A stretch of 64,000 bases of DNA from Frankineae bacterium MT45 (GCA_900100325.1 LT629697.1:3965423-4029422), one strand, 5' to 3'; shown: positions 1 through 9,308, counted from the stretch's first letter. The notes: generated by a model not told the origin, from the sequence alone. Program-made: numbers and translations.

Positions 1-1242
1 GGCCGAGTAGACGGCCGACTCCAGCCCGAGCGAGATGCCGGAGAGGATGACGGTCGCCGGGCCGGTGAGCGACGCCTTGGCGACGTCGGTGACCGGGCGC
101 CGGATGGTGTCGGTGAAGTAGCCGGTGAGCTGCTGGATGACCACCGCCAGCACGATGCCGATGAGGACGGCGACGAAGGCGATGACCCGCGGGTTGCCGG
201 TGCCAGGGTCGGAGCCGTTCAGCTCGGAGAAGGTGGCCGGCAGATAGGTGAAGGCGACGATCGCGACCAGGATCAGCGAGACGGCGGCGGTGATGAAGAA
301 GCCACGGTTGATCGGCACCAGGCCGGTGCGGTCGGCCGCCCGCAGCTTGGTCGTCAGGATGCCGACGACGGAGCTGATGATCCCCACCGCTCCGATGAGC
401 AGCGGGAGGAGCAGGCCCTTCGACCCGAAGGCCGACTGGCCGAGGATGAGGGCCGCGACGAGCGTGACCGCGTAGGACTCGAAGAGGTCAGCCGCCATGC
501 CGGCGCAGTCACCGACGTTGTCGCCCACGTTGTCGGCGATGGTGGCCGCGTTGCGCGGGTCGTCCTCGGGGATGCCGGCCTCGACCTTGCCGACCAGGTC
601 GGCACCGACGTCGGCCGCCTTTGTGAAGATGCCGCCGCCGACTCGCATGAACATGGCCAGCAGCGCGCCGCCGAAGCCGAAGCCTTCGAGCACCGTCGGG
701 GCGTTGCTGTTGTAGATGAAGAGGACGACGCTGGCGCCGAGCAGGCCCAGGCCGACGGTGAGCATGCCGACGATGCCGCCGGTGCGGAACGCGACGTGGA
801 AGCCACGCTCACGACCGCCGCCACGCGCCGCCGCCGCCACCCGCACGTTGGCCCGGGTGGCCAGCGTCATGCCGATGTAGCCCACGGCCGCCGAGAAGAC
901 GGCGCCGACGATGAAGAAGAGGGCCCGTCCGAACTGCACGCTGAACCCACCATGGTTCACCGGCAGGACCAGCAGCACCACGAAGACGATCGTCGCGAAG
1001 ATGGCCAGGGTCCGGAACTGACGGTTCAGATACGCCGCCGCGCCCTCCTGCACCGCCTTGGCGATCTCCACCATCTTCGGCGTGCCGGTATCGGCCGCGA
1101 GCACCTCCCGTGACAGGAAGTAGGCGAAGGCGAGGGCCGCGAGGGCGATGACGCCGATCGCTATCACCCACACCTTGTCGCCACTCGATATCCCGGGATC
1201 CACCCGGACTACGGTCACGGTCGTCAGGTCTCGTATGGCCAT
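1..1242 (-). CDS. hppA: Membrane-bound ion-pumping pyrophosphatase, 5' part
   Basis: Hydrolyses cytoplasmic pyrophosphate and couples this to H+ (or Na+) export across the plasma membrane. Only the first 414 residues are here; the C-terminal half runs off the left edge, so the residue that sets K+ dependence cannot be read. Visible are a hydrophilic leader, a first membrane helix at about residues 17-40, further hydrophobic helices, and the substrate/Mg-binding stretch around residues 205-245 with GGGIFTKAADVGADLVGK, IPEDDPRN and DNVGDNVGD, which is diagnostic of the family. The ATG at 1242 is preceded by GAAGGAG at a 5-nt gap. The STAS gene lies 228 bp upstream on the same strand; that gap shows no obvious gene. 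Confidence 0.95.
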   Translation of the reverse strand, partial: MAIRDLTTVTVVRVDPGISSGDKVWVIAIGVIALAALAFAYFLSREVLAADTGTPKMVEIAKAVQEGAAAYLNRQFRTLAIFATIVFVVLLVLPVNHGGFSVQFGRALFFIVGAVFSAAVGYIGMTLATRANVRVAAAARGGGRERGFHVAFRTGGIVGMLTVGLGLLGASVVLFIYNSNAPTVLEGFGFGGALLAMFMRVGGGIFTKAADVGADLVGKVEAGIPEDDPRNAATIADNVGDNVGDCAGMAADLFESYAVTLVAALILGQSAFGSKGLLLPLLIGAVGIISSVVGILTTKLRAADRTGLVPINRGFFITAAVSLILVAIVAFTYLPATFSELNGSDPGTGNPRVIAFVAVLIGIVLAVVIQQLTGYFTDTIRRPVTDVAKASLTGPATVILSGISLGLESAVYSA

Positions 1243-1470
1243 GCGGACTCCTTCGCGGGCACAGCGTTGTGCCGAATCGACGTCGCGCGCAGAAGCGGGT
1301 TTTGCTGGTCTTCGGTCCCCGTACGACTGTGCGCCTGGTGATTCGGCGGAGTTTAGCGGGAGGAATCGACGTTAAGTGGTCCAGGTCACCGAATTGTTGT
1401 TAACCGAGGTCACTATGTGGCACACATCACTACAAATTGGGACGAGAACGGGGCCGGAATCAGAGGGAGA

Positions 1471-1818
1471 TCAGGCGTCGGCGACGCTGGCCAGCGCGCC
1501 CTCGAGGCTGTCGGACATGGCGAAGACGCCCTCCAGCCCGGTGATCCGGAAGAGTTTGGTGACCCGCTCCTGGTTGGTGACGATCGGCATCGCCCGGGAC
1601 CGCTCGTTGGCCAGATTCAGCGCCGCCACCAACGCCCCGAGGCCGGTCGAGTCGATGAACCCGACGCCGGAGAGGTCGACCACCACCGGCTGCTCACCCG
1701 TCTCCAGCAGCTCGGTCAATCTCTCGCGCAGCGCCGGGGCCGAGTAGAAGTCCACGTCGCCGCGAACGTCGAGGACGGACGCAACCTCGGATACTGCGGT
1801 GTTCAGCGAGATCTCCAC
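1471..1818 (-). CDS. STAS-domain anti-sigma factor antagonist
   Basis: A single STAS domain of 115 residues fills the protein. The signature DSTGLG at residues 56-61 (Ser57, reached through VVVDLSGVGFIDSTGLGALV) contains the serine that a partner anti-sigma kinase phosphorylates in the SpoIIAA/RsbV family. In the unphosphorylated state such proteins bind the anti-sigma factor and free a sigma factor, usually of the SigB/SigF stress type. No kinase or sigma gene is next to it, so the partner is unknown. The GTG at 1818 begins right before the first beta strand (VEISLN) and matches family length; no clear ribosome site is visible. It diverges from the helicase at 1885. Confidence 0.88.
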   Translation of the reverse strand: MEISLNTAVSEVASVLDVRGDVDFYSAPALRERLTELLETGEQPVVVDLSGVGFIDSTGLGALVAALNLANERSRAMPIVTNQERVTKLFRITGLEGVFAMSDSLEGALASVADA

Positions 1819-1872
1819 GGACCAATCGTGCCACAGCCACGGCGATCCGATCGGAATGTCACTGGCCGCGGT

Positions 1873-1878
1873 TAGCGT
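1873..1878 (+). promoter_or_regulatory. -10 box of probable leaderless helicase transcript
   Basis: TAGCGT lies 6 nt before the GTG at 1885, with no Shine-Dalgarno sequence between. Confidence 0.5.
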
Positions 1879-1884
1879 GGCAGG

Positions 1885-4191
1885 GTGCCTGGGTTGACCG
1901 CGTCGGAGCTCCTGGCCCGTCTGAGCGTCCCGGCCCGCGCGCAGTCGCTGACCCATGTCGAGACGATCCCGGCTCAGGCTGCGCAGACGACGGCCTGGCC
2001 GAATTGGGTCCCGGACGAGCTGCGCGAGCGCTACATCGCCGACGGGATCACCGAACCCTGGCTGCATCAGAGCGAGGCGGCCGAGGCCGCACACCGGGGC
2101 GAGAACGTCGTCATCGCGACCACGACGGCGTCGGGCAAGTCGCTGGCCTACCAGCTTCCGGCCCTCACCGCGCTGGCCGCCGACGACCGGGCCCGGGTGC
2201 TCTACCTCTCCCCGACCAAGGCCCTGGCCGCCGATCAGCTGCGGTCGCTGCAGGGGTTGGGGCTCAGTGGCGTGCGGGCCGCCACCTACGACGGGGACAC
2301 ACCCCTGGGCGAGCGGGATTGGGTCCGCGCCCACGCCAACTGGATTCTCACCAACCCAGACATGCTGCATCGCGGCATCCTGGCTCAGCACGATCGCTGG
2401 GCCTCCTACCTGCGCCGGCTGCGCTACGTGGTGATCGATGAGTGCCACACCTACCGCGGCGTCTTCGGCTCCCACGTCTGCCTGGTGCTGCGGCGGCTGC
2501 GCCGCCTCTGCCAGCGCTACGGCTCGGCCCCCGTCTTCATCCTCGCCTCGGCCACCTCCCGTGACCCGGCCACCTCGGCCAGCCGCCTCATCGGCCAGCC
2601 GGTGACCTGCGTGCAGCGCGACACCGCCCCGCACGGGGAGCGGCTGGTGGCCCTCTGGGAGCCGCCGCTCACCGGCCTGATCGGCGAGAACGGGGCCCCG
2701 CTGCGGCGCAGCGCCGGCGCTCAGACCTCGGAACTGCTGGCCGACCTGGTCATCTCCGGCGCGCGCACCCTCGCCTTCGTCCGCTCCCGGCGGGGTGCTG
2801 AGCTCACCGCCCTCGGGGCGCAGCGGGCCCTGGCCGAGGCCGGGGCCGACGAGCTGGTCGAGCGGGTCAGCGGCTACCGCGGTGGCTACCTGCGCGAGGA
2901 GCGGCGCAGCATCGAGAAGGCACTGACCAACGGTGAACTGCTGGGCGTGGCCGCGACCAACGCCCTCGAACTCGGCCTGGACATCAGCGGACTGGACGCT
3001 GTTCTCATCGCCGGCTTCCCGGGCACCCTCGCCTCCTTCTGGCAGCAGGCCGGACGGGCTGGGCGCTCCGGGCGCGACGCTCTGGTCGTCTTCGTGGCCC
3101 GGGACGACCCGCTGGACACCTACCTGGTGCACCACCCGCCGGCTGTCTTCGGACGTCCGATCGAGTCGAGCGTCTTCGACCCGGCTAACCCGTACGTGCT
3201 CGGGCCGCAGCTCTGCTGTGCGGCGGCCGAGCAGCCCATCACCGAGGCCGACCTGCCGCTCTTCGGCGGCGAGGTGGCCCGCACCGTCCTGGACGAACTG
3301 GTGGCGGCCGGGCAGCTGCGGGCCCGTCCAGCCGGCTGGTTCTGGACCTCCCGCGAACGCCCGACGGCCGACATCCGCGGCACCGGGGGCGACCCGATCA
3401 GCATCGTCGAGGCGGCCACCGGCGCGCTGCTCGGGACGGTCGATGCCGGGGTCGCGCACGCCAGCGTCCACCCCGGGGCGGTCTACCTGCACCTCGGACG
3501 CTCCTACCTCGTCGAGGAGTTGGATCTGGATCGCAGTGCCGCCCTGGTGCGAGCCGACAGCCCGTATTACTCGACCAACGCCCGCGACACCACGGACATC
3601 GCGATCGTGTCGGTGCAGGCGTCGAGTCGGGCCGGAGCGGTGGGGACGTACTTCGGCACGGTGGACGTCACCAACCAGGTGGTGAGTTTCCAGCGCCGCC
3701 GGCTGGATAGCGGGGAACTCATCGACGAGACTCCGCTGGACCTGCCGCCGCGCCAGCTGCGAACCCGCGCCGTCTGGTACACGATCTCTGCGGATGCGCT
3801 GAGAACATTGGGGGAATCGCTGGATCTGGCCGGCTCCGCGCACGCGGCCGAGCACGCCGCGATCGGGCTGCTGCCGCTCTACGCGACCTGCGATCGCTGG
3901 GACATCGGCGGGGTGTCGACGGCGCTGCACCCCGACACCGGTGAGGCGACGATCTTTGTCTACGACGGTCACCCCGGCGGGGCGGGCTTCGCCGAACGCG
4001 GCTACGCGCTACTTCCGGAGTGGCTGGCGGCGACGCACACCGCCATCGGGGCCTGCGAATGTCGGGAGGGCTGCCCGTCGTGCGTGCAGTCACCCAAGTG
4101 TGGGAATGGCAATGAACCCCTCGACAAAAGCGGGGCAATCTCGCTGCTCGCGCTGGTACTCCGCGAGCTCGCCTCAGCCGCCGGCGAGTAG
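1885..4191 (+). CDS. DEAD/H-box helicase, MrfA/YprA (Rv3649) family
   Basis: An SF2 helicase of 768 residues with the C-terminal DUF1998 zinc region that marks the MrfA group, DNA-repair helicases known in Bacillus for mitomycin-lesion repair. Motifs in order: Q-like region with LHQSEAAEAA (60-69), Walker A TTTASGKS (79-86), DECH box in VVIDECHTYRG (Asp185), motif VI QQAGRAGRSGRD (about 387-398). Four cysteines near residues 722-740 (CECREGCPSC and PKCGNG) form the probable metal site needed by the family. The GTG start is supported by a -10 box 6 nt upstream. Its 3' end overlaps the convergent oxidoreductase by 18 bp. Function in this organism is inferred from family membership. Confidence 0.93.
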   Translation: MPGLTASELLARLSVPARAQSLTHVETIPAQAAQTTAWPNWVPDELRERYIADGITEPWLHQSEAAEAAHRGENVVIATTTASGKSLAYQLPALTALAADDRARVLYLSPTKALAADQLRSLQGLGLSGVRAATYDGDTPLGERDWVRAHANWILTNPDMLHRGILAQHDRWASYLRRLRYVVIDECHTYRGVFGSHVCLVLRRLRRLCQRYGSAPVFILASATSRDPATSASRLIGQPVTCVQRDTAPHGERLVALWEPPLTGLIGENGAPLRRSAGAQTSELLADLVISGARTLAFVRSRRGAELTALGAQRALAEAGADELVERVSGYRGGYLREERRSIEKALTNGELLGVAATNALELGLDISGLDAVLIAGFPGTLASFWQQAGRAGRSGRDALVVFVARDDPLDTYLVHHPPAVFGRPIESSVFDPANPYVLGPQLCCAAAEQPITEADLPLFGGEVARTVLDELVAAGQLRARPAGWFWTSRERPTADIRGTGGDPISIVEAATGALLGTVDAGVAHASVHPGAVYLHLGRSYLVEELDLDRSAALVRADSPYYSTNARDTTDIAIVSVQASSRAGAVGTYFGTVDVTNQVVSFQRRRLDSGELIDETPLDLPPRQLRTRAVWYTISADALRTLGESLDLAGSAHAAEHAAIGLLPLYATCDRWDIGGVSTALHPDTGEATIFVYDGHPGGAGFAERGYALLPEWLAATHTAIGACECREGCPSCVQSPKCGNGNEPLDKSGAISLLALVLRELASAAGE

Positions 4192-5727
4192 CGCGTCGAC
4201 CGCGGCCGCCCCGCCGAGGCCTGAGACTGCACCACCCCGCCGGGAGCCGCTGGCCGCGATGAGGATGCGCTCGCTCCCCTCGATGGCGACGCCGTAACGC
4301 TGGGCCGGTGTCGACGGCTCCACCCCGTCTTCGAGCCAGGGCCACTGCAGATCACCATGGAAAATATGGCCACCCGGCATCCCCACGCTCCGCTCGACGT
4401 CCACCGGCGTGGCCACGTCGAGGCAGAGCCAGCCGTTCTCGTCGCGGGCCAGACACTCCTCCAGCGGTTCGGCCAGGTGCCGCTGCAGCGAGGCGAGCGC
4501 CGCCTGGGTGACCTGCTGCTTCGCCAGTTCCGGGTCGGCTGCGAAGAGGCGGGCCGGCGCGTGTAGGCCGAAGAGGGTGAGGGTATGCCCAGGAAATCCC
4601 TGCAGAATCGAGGCATCGGTGAGTGAGTGGCAGTAGATCTCGGACGGCAGGAGTGGGGGGATCTCGCCGGCCGCGGCTACCCGGTAGGCCTCCTCCAGCT
4701 GGCTGAAGTCCTCCTCGAAGTGGGTGGTGCCGGCGAAGGCGACATTCGGATCGGCGCCTGACTTCAGCCGGGGTAGCCGGTTCAGGAGCATGTTGATCTT
4801 CAGCTGCGCCCCCTCGGGACTGGGGCTCGGTCGGCCGCGCCAGGCGTCCAGGGTGGTCGGGGCCACCGCCGCCAGCAGGTGACCGGCCCGAAACTCCAGC
4901 TCGCCACCACCGGCCTCCTCAGCCCGCAATGTCACCCCGCCCGCGTCCTCGTCGACGCGGCGGACCTCGACACCGGTCCGGATCTGCACCCCGACTTCGA
5001 CCGCCCGGCTGAGGAGGGCCTGCGAGAGGGCACCCATCCCCCCGACCGGGACCAGCCACTCGCCGGTCCCCCGCCCGATCAGGTGGTACAGAAAGCAGCG
5101 GTTGGCCAGCCGGCTCGGGTCGCTCAGCGAGGTGAAGGTGCCGATCAGGGCGTCGGTGGCCACGATCCCGCGCACCGAGTCGTCGCTGAACCGGCTGGTG
5201 ATCAGGTCGGCGATCGGGGCCTCGACGACCTCGTCCCAGATCCGCGAGCCGACGGCCGCCACTACCTCGTCCCGCGACTGCGAGCGGCTCCGCAGTTCTC
5301 TGGTGAGCCCGGGGGCGAGCACCCGGGCCATCGCGGCGAGTTCGGAGTAGAGCTGCTGCCAGGCGCGCCACTCGGAGCCCGACCCGGTGAGCTCCCGGAA
5401 CGAGGCCTCGGTGGCGGGACCGGCGTTCCGCTCGACCAGCAGGCCGCTGGCCCGTCCGCCCCGCAGCAGCGGGGTATAAGAGGAGACGGCGCGTGACCGC
5501 AGCTCGACCTGCACCCCGAGGCGGCGCAGCAGCTCGTCCGGAAAGAGGCTGACCAGGTAGGAGTAGCGGCTCAGCCGCGCCGGCTGCCCGGCGAAGACCT
5601 GCTCGGAGACGGCTGCCCCTCCGACGTGATCACTGCGCTCCAGCAGTTGCACCGAGCGCCCGGCCTGGGCGGCCAGGATCGCCGCGACCAGCCCGTTGTG
5701 TCCTCCACCGGCCACCACTACGTCCAC
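4174..5727 (-). CDS. CrtI/PYROXD2-like FAD-dependent oxidoreductase
   Basis: A 517-residue flavoprotein of the phytoene-desaturase-like superfamily. The N-terminus has the dinucleotide-binding fold VVVAGGGHNGLVAA (residues 3-16) followed by LLERSDHVGGAA, in which the acidic residue binds the FAD ribose. The C-terminus ends with a second FAD contact (SGSRRGGAVSGLGG). The HNG rather than GxG middle and the overall layout fit the PYROXD2-like branch rather than a carotenoid desaturase proper, and no crtB or other carotenoid gene is nearby, so the substrate is unknown. The GTG at 5727 follows a TAGGGT box by 6 nt. Confidence 0.85.
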   Translation of the reverse strand: MDVVVAGGGHNGLVAAILAAQAGRSVQLLERSDHVGGAAVSEQVFAGQPARLSRYSYLVSLFPDELLRRLGVQVELRSRAVSSYTPLLRGGRASGLLVERNAGPATEASFRELTGSGSEWRAWQQLYSELAAMARVLAPGLTRELRSRSQSRDEVVAAVGSRIWDEVVEAPIADLITSRFSDDSVRGIVATDALIGTFTSLSDPSRLANRCFLYHLIGRGTGEWLVPVGGMGALSQALLSRAVEVGVQIRTGVEVRRVDEDAGGVTLRAEEAGGGELEFRAGHLLAAVAPTTLDAWRGRPSPSPEGAQLKINMLLNRLPRLKSGADPNVAFAGTTHFEEDFSQLEEAYRVAAAGEIPPLLPSEIYCHSLTDASILQGFPGHTLTLFGLHAPARLFAADPELAKQQVTQAALASLQRHLAEPLEECLARDENGWLCLDVATPVDVERSVGMPGGHIFHGDLQWPWLEDGVEPSTPAQRYGVAIEGSERILIAASGSRRGGAVSGLGGAAAVDALLAGG

Positions 5728-5733
5728 CCGACC

Positions 5734-5739
5734 ACCCTA
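5734..5739 (-). promoter_or_regulatory. -10 box of oxidoreductase gene
   Basis: TAGGGT on the minus strand, 6 nt before the GTG at 5727. Confidence 0.5.
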
Positions 5740-5797
5740 GTTCCGAGGAGCGCTCCCCTCGCGTCGCGCGGCCGGGCATGGGAAAATCGATCACCAC

Positions 5798-6352
5798 ATG
5801 ACCACCTCCCGCCAGAGCCACCGACGCCGCAAGCAGCGGCAGCGGTCGCTGGACCCCCGGCTACTGGCCCGGATCGCCGCCGTGGCCGTGCTGGCCCTGG
5901 CCGCGCTCAGCTCCTACGCCCACTACGACTCCGGCCGGGCCCAGGCCGCCCAGTCGCACCCGGCGGGCGTGCAGCCGGTGCCCACCGTGACGCCGACACC
6001 GGCGCCGACCCCCTCGCCGGCACCACCGACCCACCTGTGGAAGATGCCGACGCCGCTCGCGGTACCCCCGCCGCCGACCCTCACCGGCTACGTCATCGCC
6101 GTCACCGAGCCGAATACGACAGTTGCCGGAGCCTGCAGCAGCGGAACGTCGGTGCAGATCACCGCGCCGCACGCCCACGTGACGATCACCGGGCACTGCG
6201 CGGCGGTGGTGATCACGGCGGATTCGGTGCTACTGAACGTCGATCACTTCGATGCCGGGTACATATCGGGCAAACATGTCACGGTGCTGTACTCCGAGGG
6301 GACGCCGACCGTCCACAACTACGGGGCCGGCTCCCGCGTCGCCAAGGTGTAG
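5798..6352 (+). CDS. Secreted or membrane-anchored DUF3060 protein
   Basis: A 184-residue protein with a basic N-terminus (RRRKQRQR), one hydrophobic helix at about 28-42 that may be a signal anchor, a Pro/Thr-rich linker (residues 58-95) typical of wall-exposed actinobacterial proteins, and a small beta-repeat domain at about 100-180. That domain alternates short strands ([20 protein letters not shown], then [10 protein letters not shown], then [15 protein letters not shown]) in the way of DUF3060. Its two cysteines, in GACSSG and GHCAAV, could form a disulfide. Function is unknown. The gene stands alone, 67 bp before the carboxyltransferase. Confidence 0.75.
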   Translation: MTTSRQSHRRRKQRQRSLDPRLLARIAAVAVLALAALSSYAHYDSGRAQAAQSHPAGVQPVPTVTPTPAPTPSPAPPTHLWKMPTPLAVPPPPTLTGYVIAVTEPNTTVAGACSSGTSVQITAPHAHVTITGHCAAVVITADSVLLNVDHFDAGYISGKHVTVLYSEGTPTVHNYGAGSRVAKV

Positions 6353-6405
6353 CCACCGGCTGCGGAGTCCGTCACGTTCTCTGCTCGCCGCTAAGCCCCT
6401 GGCAC

Positions 6406-6411
6406 TAAGCT
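6406..6411 (+). promoter_or_regulatory. -10 box of carboxyltransferase operon
   Basis: TAAGCT lies 8 nt before the GTG at 6420; no ribosome-binding site separates them. Confidence 0.5.
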
Positions 6412-6419
6412 CTGCTCTC

Positions 6420-8012
6420 GTGACTGCTGAAGCCCTCCCAGAGGCCCCCGATCCGCACACCACCGCTGGAAAGCTGGCCGACCTCGAGCGCCGCTACGAC
6501 GAGGCGGTGCACGCCGGATCCGCTCGCGCGGTCGAGCGGCAGCACGCGAAGGGCAAGAAGACCGCCCGCGAGCGCATCGAAGCCCTGCTCGACGAGGGCT
6601 CCTTCATCGAGATGGACGAGTTCGCCCGGCACCGCTCGACCGTCTTCGGGATGGAGAAGAACCGCCCGTTCGGCGACGGCGTGGTCACCGGCTACGGCAC
6701 GGTCGACGGACGCCCGGTCTGCGTCTTCAGCCAGGACGTGACGGTCTTCGGCGGCGCGCTCGGCGAGGTCTACGGCGAGAAGATCGTCAAGGTGCTGGAC
6801 CTGGCCCTGAAGACGGGCTGCCCAGTCGTAGGCATCAACGAGGGTGGTGGCGCGCGCATCCAGGAGGGTGTCGCCTCGCTCGGCCTCTACGGCGAGATCT
6901 TCATGCGCAACGTGCGGGCCTCCGGGGTCGTCCCGCAGATCTCGCTCATCATGGGCGCGGCGGCCGGCGGGCACGTCTACTCCCCCGCCCTCACCGACTT
7001 CATCGTCATGGTCGACAAGACCTCGCAGATGTTCATCACCGGCCCGGACGTCGTGAAGACGGTCACCGGTGAGGACGTCACGCTGGAGGAGCTCGGCGGC
7101 GCCCGCACCCACAACACGACTAGCGGGAACGCGCACTACCTCGGCACCGACGAGGACGACGCGATCAACTACGTGAAGAGCCTGCTCTCGTACCTGCCGA
7201 GCAACAACCTGGACGCGCTGCCGACCTATGACGCCGACGTGGCCGACACCGTCACCGACGAGGACGCGTTCCTGGACACCTTCATTCCGGACTCGGCCAA
7301 CCAGCCCTACGACATGCACGAGCTCATCACGCACATCCTGGATGACGAGGACTTCCTCGAGGTGCATGCGCTCTTTGCGCCGAACATCATCGTCGGGTTC
7401 GGGCGGATCGAGGGTTCACCGGTCGGCATCGTGGCCAACCAGCCGATGCACTTCGCCGGCTGCCTGGACATCGACGCGTCGGAGAAGGCGGCGCGTTTCG
7501 TGCGCACCTGCGATGCCTTCAACATCCCGGTGATCACCTTGGTCGACGTCCCCGGCTTCCTCCCCGGTGTCAGCCAGGAGCACACCGGCATCATCCGCCG
7601 CGGCGCGAAGCTCATCTACGCCTACTGCGAGGCGACGGTTCCGAAGATCACCGTCATCACCCGCAAGGCCTTCGGTGGGGCCTATGACGTCATGGGCTCC
7701 AAGCACCTCGGGGCCGACATCAACGTCGCCTGGCCGACCGCGCAGATCGCCGTCATGGGAGCGCAGGGCGCGGCGAACATCCTTTACCGCAAGGAGATTG
7801 CGGCGTCCGAGGACCCGGAGGCGCTGCGCGCACAGGTTGTGACGGACTACGAGGACACCCTGGTCAACCCGTATGTCGCCGCCGAGCGTGGATACATCGA
7901 CTCGGTGATCCCGCCTTCGCACACCCGGGCGTACATCATCAAGTCGCTGCGCATGCTCAGCAACAAGCGCGAGAGCCTGCCGCCGAAGAAGCACGGAAAC
8001 ATACCTCTATGA
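6420..8012 (+). CDS. pccB: Acyl-CoA (propionyl-CoA) carboxylase beta subunit
   Basis: Carboxyltransferase of 530 residues that moves CO2 from carboxybiotin to propionyl-CoA (probably also acetyl-CoA), giving methylmalonyl-CoA. Both crotonase-fold halves are present: the N-half acyl-CoA loop [17 protein letters not shown] and the oxyanion region [14 protein letters not shown]; the C-half [32 protein letters not shown] and GAQGAANI. Size and motifs match AccD5/PccB. The GTG at 6420 is preferred over longer in-frame possibilities because it gives family length, and a -10 box ends 8 nt before it. Downstream follows the epsilon subunit after a 16-bp gap. The biotinylated partner is probably the gene at 23125. 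Confidence 0.95.
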   Translation: MTAEALPEAPDPHTTAGKLADLERRYDEAVHAGSARAVERQHAKGKKTARERIEALLDEGSFIEMDEFARHRSTVFGMEKNRPFGDGVVTGYGTVDGRPVCVFSQDVTVFGGALGEVYGEKIVKVLDLALKTGCPVVGINEGGGARIQEGVASLGLYGEIFMRNVRASGVVPQISLIMGAAAGGHVYSPALTDFIVMVDKTSQMFITGPDVVKTVTGEDVTLEELGGARTHNTTSGNAHYLGTDEDDAINYVKSLLSYLPSNNLDALPTYDADVADTVTDEDAFLDTFIPDSANQPYDMHELITHILDDEDFLEVHALFAPNIIVGFGRIEGSPVGIVANQPMHFAGCLDIDASEKAARFVRTCDAFNIPVITLVDVPGFLPGVSQEHTGIIRRGAKLIYAYCEATVPKITVITRKAFGGAYDVMGSKHLGADINVAWPTAQIAVMGAQGAANILYRKEIAASEDPEALRAQVVTDYEDTLVNPYVAAERGYIDSVIPPSHTRAYIIKSLRMLSNKRESLPPKKHGNIPL

Positions 8013-8028
8013 ACAAGCGGGTTTCTTC

Positions 8029-8283
8029 ATGAGTAAGCACCGGGCGCCGGATACCGAAGAGACGGTCGAGCCTGAGGCGACCGCGGGCCGTCCCGTGCTG
8101 CGCATCGTCAAGGGCGAACCGACGGCGGAGGAACTTGCCGTGGTCACCGCACTCTTCTCGGCCCGCGGTTCAGCTGAACCGGCCGAGCCGGCTCGCACCC
8201 GCGCCGGTGGCTGGGCCGACCCGGCCCGGCTGACCCGCCCGCAGCTGCGCCCCGGTGCCGGTGCGTGGCGGAGCGCCCGCTAA
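8029..8283 (+). CDS. accE: Acyl-CoA carboxylase epsilon subunit
   Basis: A small 84-residue protein. VLRIVKGEPTAEELAVVTAL (residues 24-43) and the tail RPGAGAWRSAR are the conserved ends of the actinobacterial AccE/PccE epsilon family, joined by a variable Ala/Pro/Glu-rich stretch. In Streptomyces and mycobacteria the subunit stabilises and stimulates the alpha-beta carboxylase complex. It starts 16 bp after the carboxyltransferase and is surely cotranscribed. The last codons and stop lie inside a 19-nt tandem repeat (8270-8307), so the C-terminus has been remodelled by a local duplication. Confidence 0.9.
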   Translation: MSKHRAPDTEETVEPEATAGRPVLRIVKGEPTAEELAVVTALFSARGSAEPAEPARTRAGGWADPARLTRPQLRPGAGAWRSAR

Positions 8284-8322
8284 CCAGTGGAGCGCCCGCT
8301 AACCCAGCGCTCGTTAGCCAGT
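8270..8322. repeat. Stop-codon-containing tandem repeat after accE
   Basis: Unit of 19 nt, GGAGCGCCCGCTAACCAGT at 8270-8288, is repeated almost exactly at 8289-8307 and then in a decayed form up to about 8322. Each copy contains a TAA or TAG. Confidence 0.85.
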
Positions 8323-8335
8323 CCGTTGCCGACTG

Positions 8336-8749
8336 CTAAGCGCGTCGGGCTTCCCGCTTGGCGCGCCGCCGGGCAACGCCGGCTGAGTGGGCGTCGGCCG
8401 AGCGCTTGCGCCGAATGCTCTCGCCCAGCCCGGCCGGATAGCCGGCCTTGATGAGACGGGTCTCGCTGGTCTCGACGACGTAGGCGAAGCCGAAGAGCAG
8501 CCCCATCGCCGTCCCGCCGACGACGGCGACCCCGCGGATCCAGAATGCGCCAGGGACGAAGATCAGAATCGCCGCGGCGAAGGGCGCCATCAGCACCAGC
8601 GAACGACTGAGCTGCCGGAGCAGCCAGGTGCGCCCGGTGAGGTCCTTGAGCACCCAGTCACGCAGCGACGGCGAGAGGCTGGCTCCCCAGGCGTAGCGAA
8701 GCCATTCCCCGGGGTTGGGGCGCGGACGCTGCGGCACTTCTCTGGTCAC
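8336..8749 (-). CDS. DUF5313 membrane protein
   Basis: A 137-residue protein matching the actinobacterial DUF5313 pattern as I recall it: RPNPGEWLRYAWG near the N-terminus, then LRDWVLKDLTGRTWLLRQL, two membrane helices (about residues 49-68 and 72-92) and a closing KAGYPAGLGESIRRKR. The C-terminal tail is strongly basic (RRRAKREARR). Function is unknown. It starts with GTG at 8749 and diverges from the MarR gene, sharing a 53-bp intergenic region that holds a 17-bp dyad. Confidence 0.7.
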   Translation of the reverse strand: MTREVPQRPRPNPGEWLRYAWGASLSPSLRDWVLKDLTGRTWLLRQLSRSLVLMAPFAAAILIFVPGAFWIRGVAVVGGTAMGLLFGFAYVVETSETRLIKAGYPAGLGESIRRKRSADAHSAGVARRRAKREARRA

Positions 8750-8761
8750 GTCGGTCAGCGT

Positions 8762-8778
8762 ACACTAACCGTTGGTGT
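8762..8778. promoter_or_regulatory. Probable MarR operator dyad
   Basis: ACACTAAC-C-GTTGGTGT: 8-bp arms with one mismatch around a central C, midway between the divergent genes at 8749 and 8803. It lies just upstream of the MarR -10 box, the usual place for autoregulation. Confidence 0.5.
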
Positions 8779-8790
8779 GCAAACTATTGG

Positions 8791-8796
8791 TACGCT
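8791..8796 (+). promoter_or_regulatory. -10 box of MarR gene
   Basis: TACGCT, 6 nt before the ATG at 8803. Confidence 0.5.
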
Positions 8797-8802
8797 GTCG
8801 AG

Positions 8803-9258
8803 ATGACGACCACACGCGAGGAGACCCTCGACCCACTGGCCCTGGAGCGGCAGGTCTGCTTCGCCCTGTCGGTCGCATCTCGGGGCGTCGTCTCGGTGTA
8901 CCGGCCGCTGCTGGAGCCGATGGGGCTCACGCACCCGCAGTACCTGGTGATGCTGGCCCTCTGGCAGCAGCAGCCACTCTCGGTGAAGGACCTTAGCCGC
9001 CTACTTGCCCTTGACCCGGGCACGCTCTCGCCGCTGGTGAAGCGTCTTGAGGCGTCGGGCTATGTGCGCCGTGAACGCAGCGCCACTGACGAGCGGAACC
9101 TGGAGATCACCCTCACCGAGAGCGGAGCGAAACTGCGCGAACAGGCGTTGCTGATCCCGGCCGCCGTCATGCAGCGGCTACAGATCGACCTGCCCGAGCT
9201 GGAGCAGCTGCATGCCAGCTTGACTCGGGTCATCGCTGCCGTGAAGGCCGGCGACTGA
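8803..9258 (+). CDS. MarR-family regulator, OhrR-like
   Basis: A 151-residue winged-helix repressor. LERQVCFALSVASRGVVSVY places a lone cysteine (Cys19) near the N-terminus, where OhrR proteins carry their peroxide-sensing cysteine. The MarR core follows: LTHPQYLVMLALW, the recognition helix DPGTLSPLVKRLEASGYVRR (about 71-90) and the wing basic pair RRERSATDERNLEITLT. No ohr peroxidase gene is adjacent in this window, so its target could be itself, the divergent DUF5313 gene or a distant gene. Start ATG at 8803 has a -10 box 6 nt upstream. Confidence 0.88.
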   Translation: MTTTREETLDPLALERQVCFALSVASRGVVSVYRPLLEPMGLTHPQYLVMLALWQQQPLSVKDLSRLLALDPGTLSPLVKRLEASGYVRRERSATDERNLEITLTESGAKLREQALLIPAAVMQRLQIDLPELEQLHASLTRVIAAVKAGD

Positions 9259-9270
9259 CTGGGCGGACGA

Positions 9271-9308
9271 TCCTGCCATTCGGTCGCCCTGACGCCCAGA
9301 CGGCAGGA
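9271..9308. terminator. Weak stem-loop between convergent genes
   Basis: TCCTGCC (9271-9277) pairs with GGCAGGA (9302-9308) across a long 24-nt loop, between the MarR and CGNR genes. There is no T-tract, so it is only a possible bidirectional terminator. Confidence 0.25.

Noticed and set aside
1819-3972. Long open frame on the minus strand extending the STAS gene upstream to about 830 codons
   Set aside because: It runs antisense to the well-supported helicase; translation is Arg/Gly/Pro-rich and family-free until the STAS domain begins at 1818.
6405-7367. 320-codon minus-strand open frame
   Set aside because: Antisense to pccB; product is Val/Asp/Arg-rich without a family.
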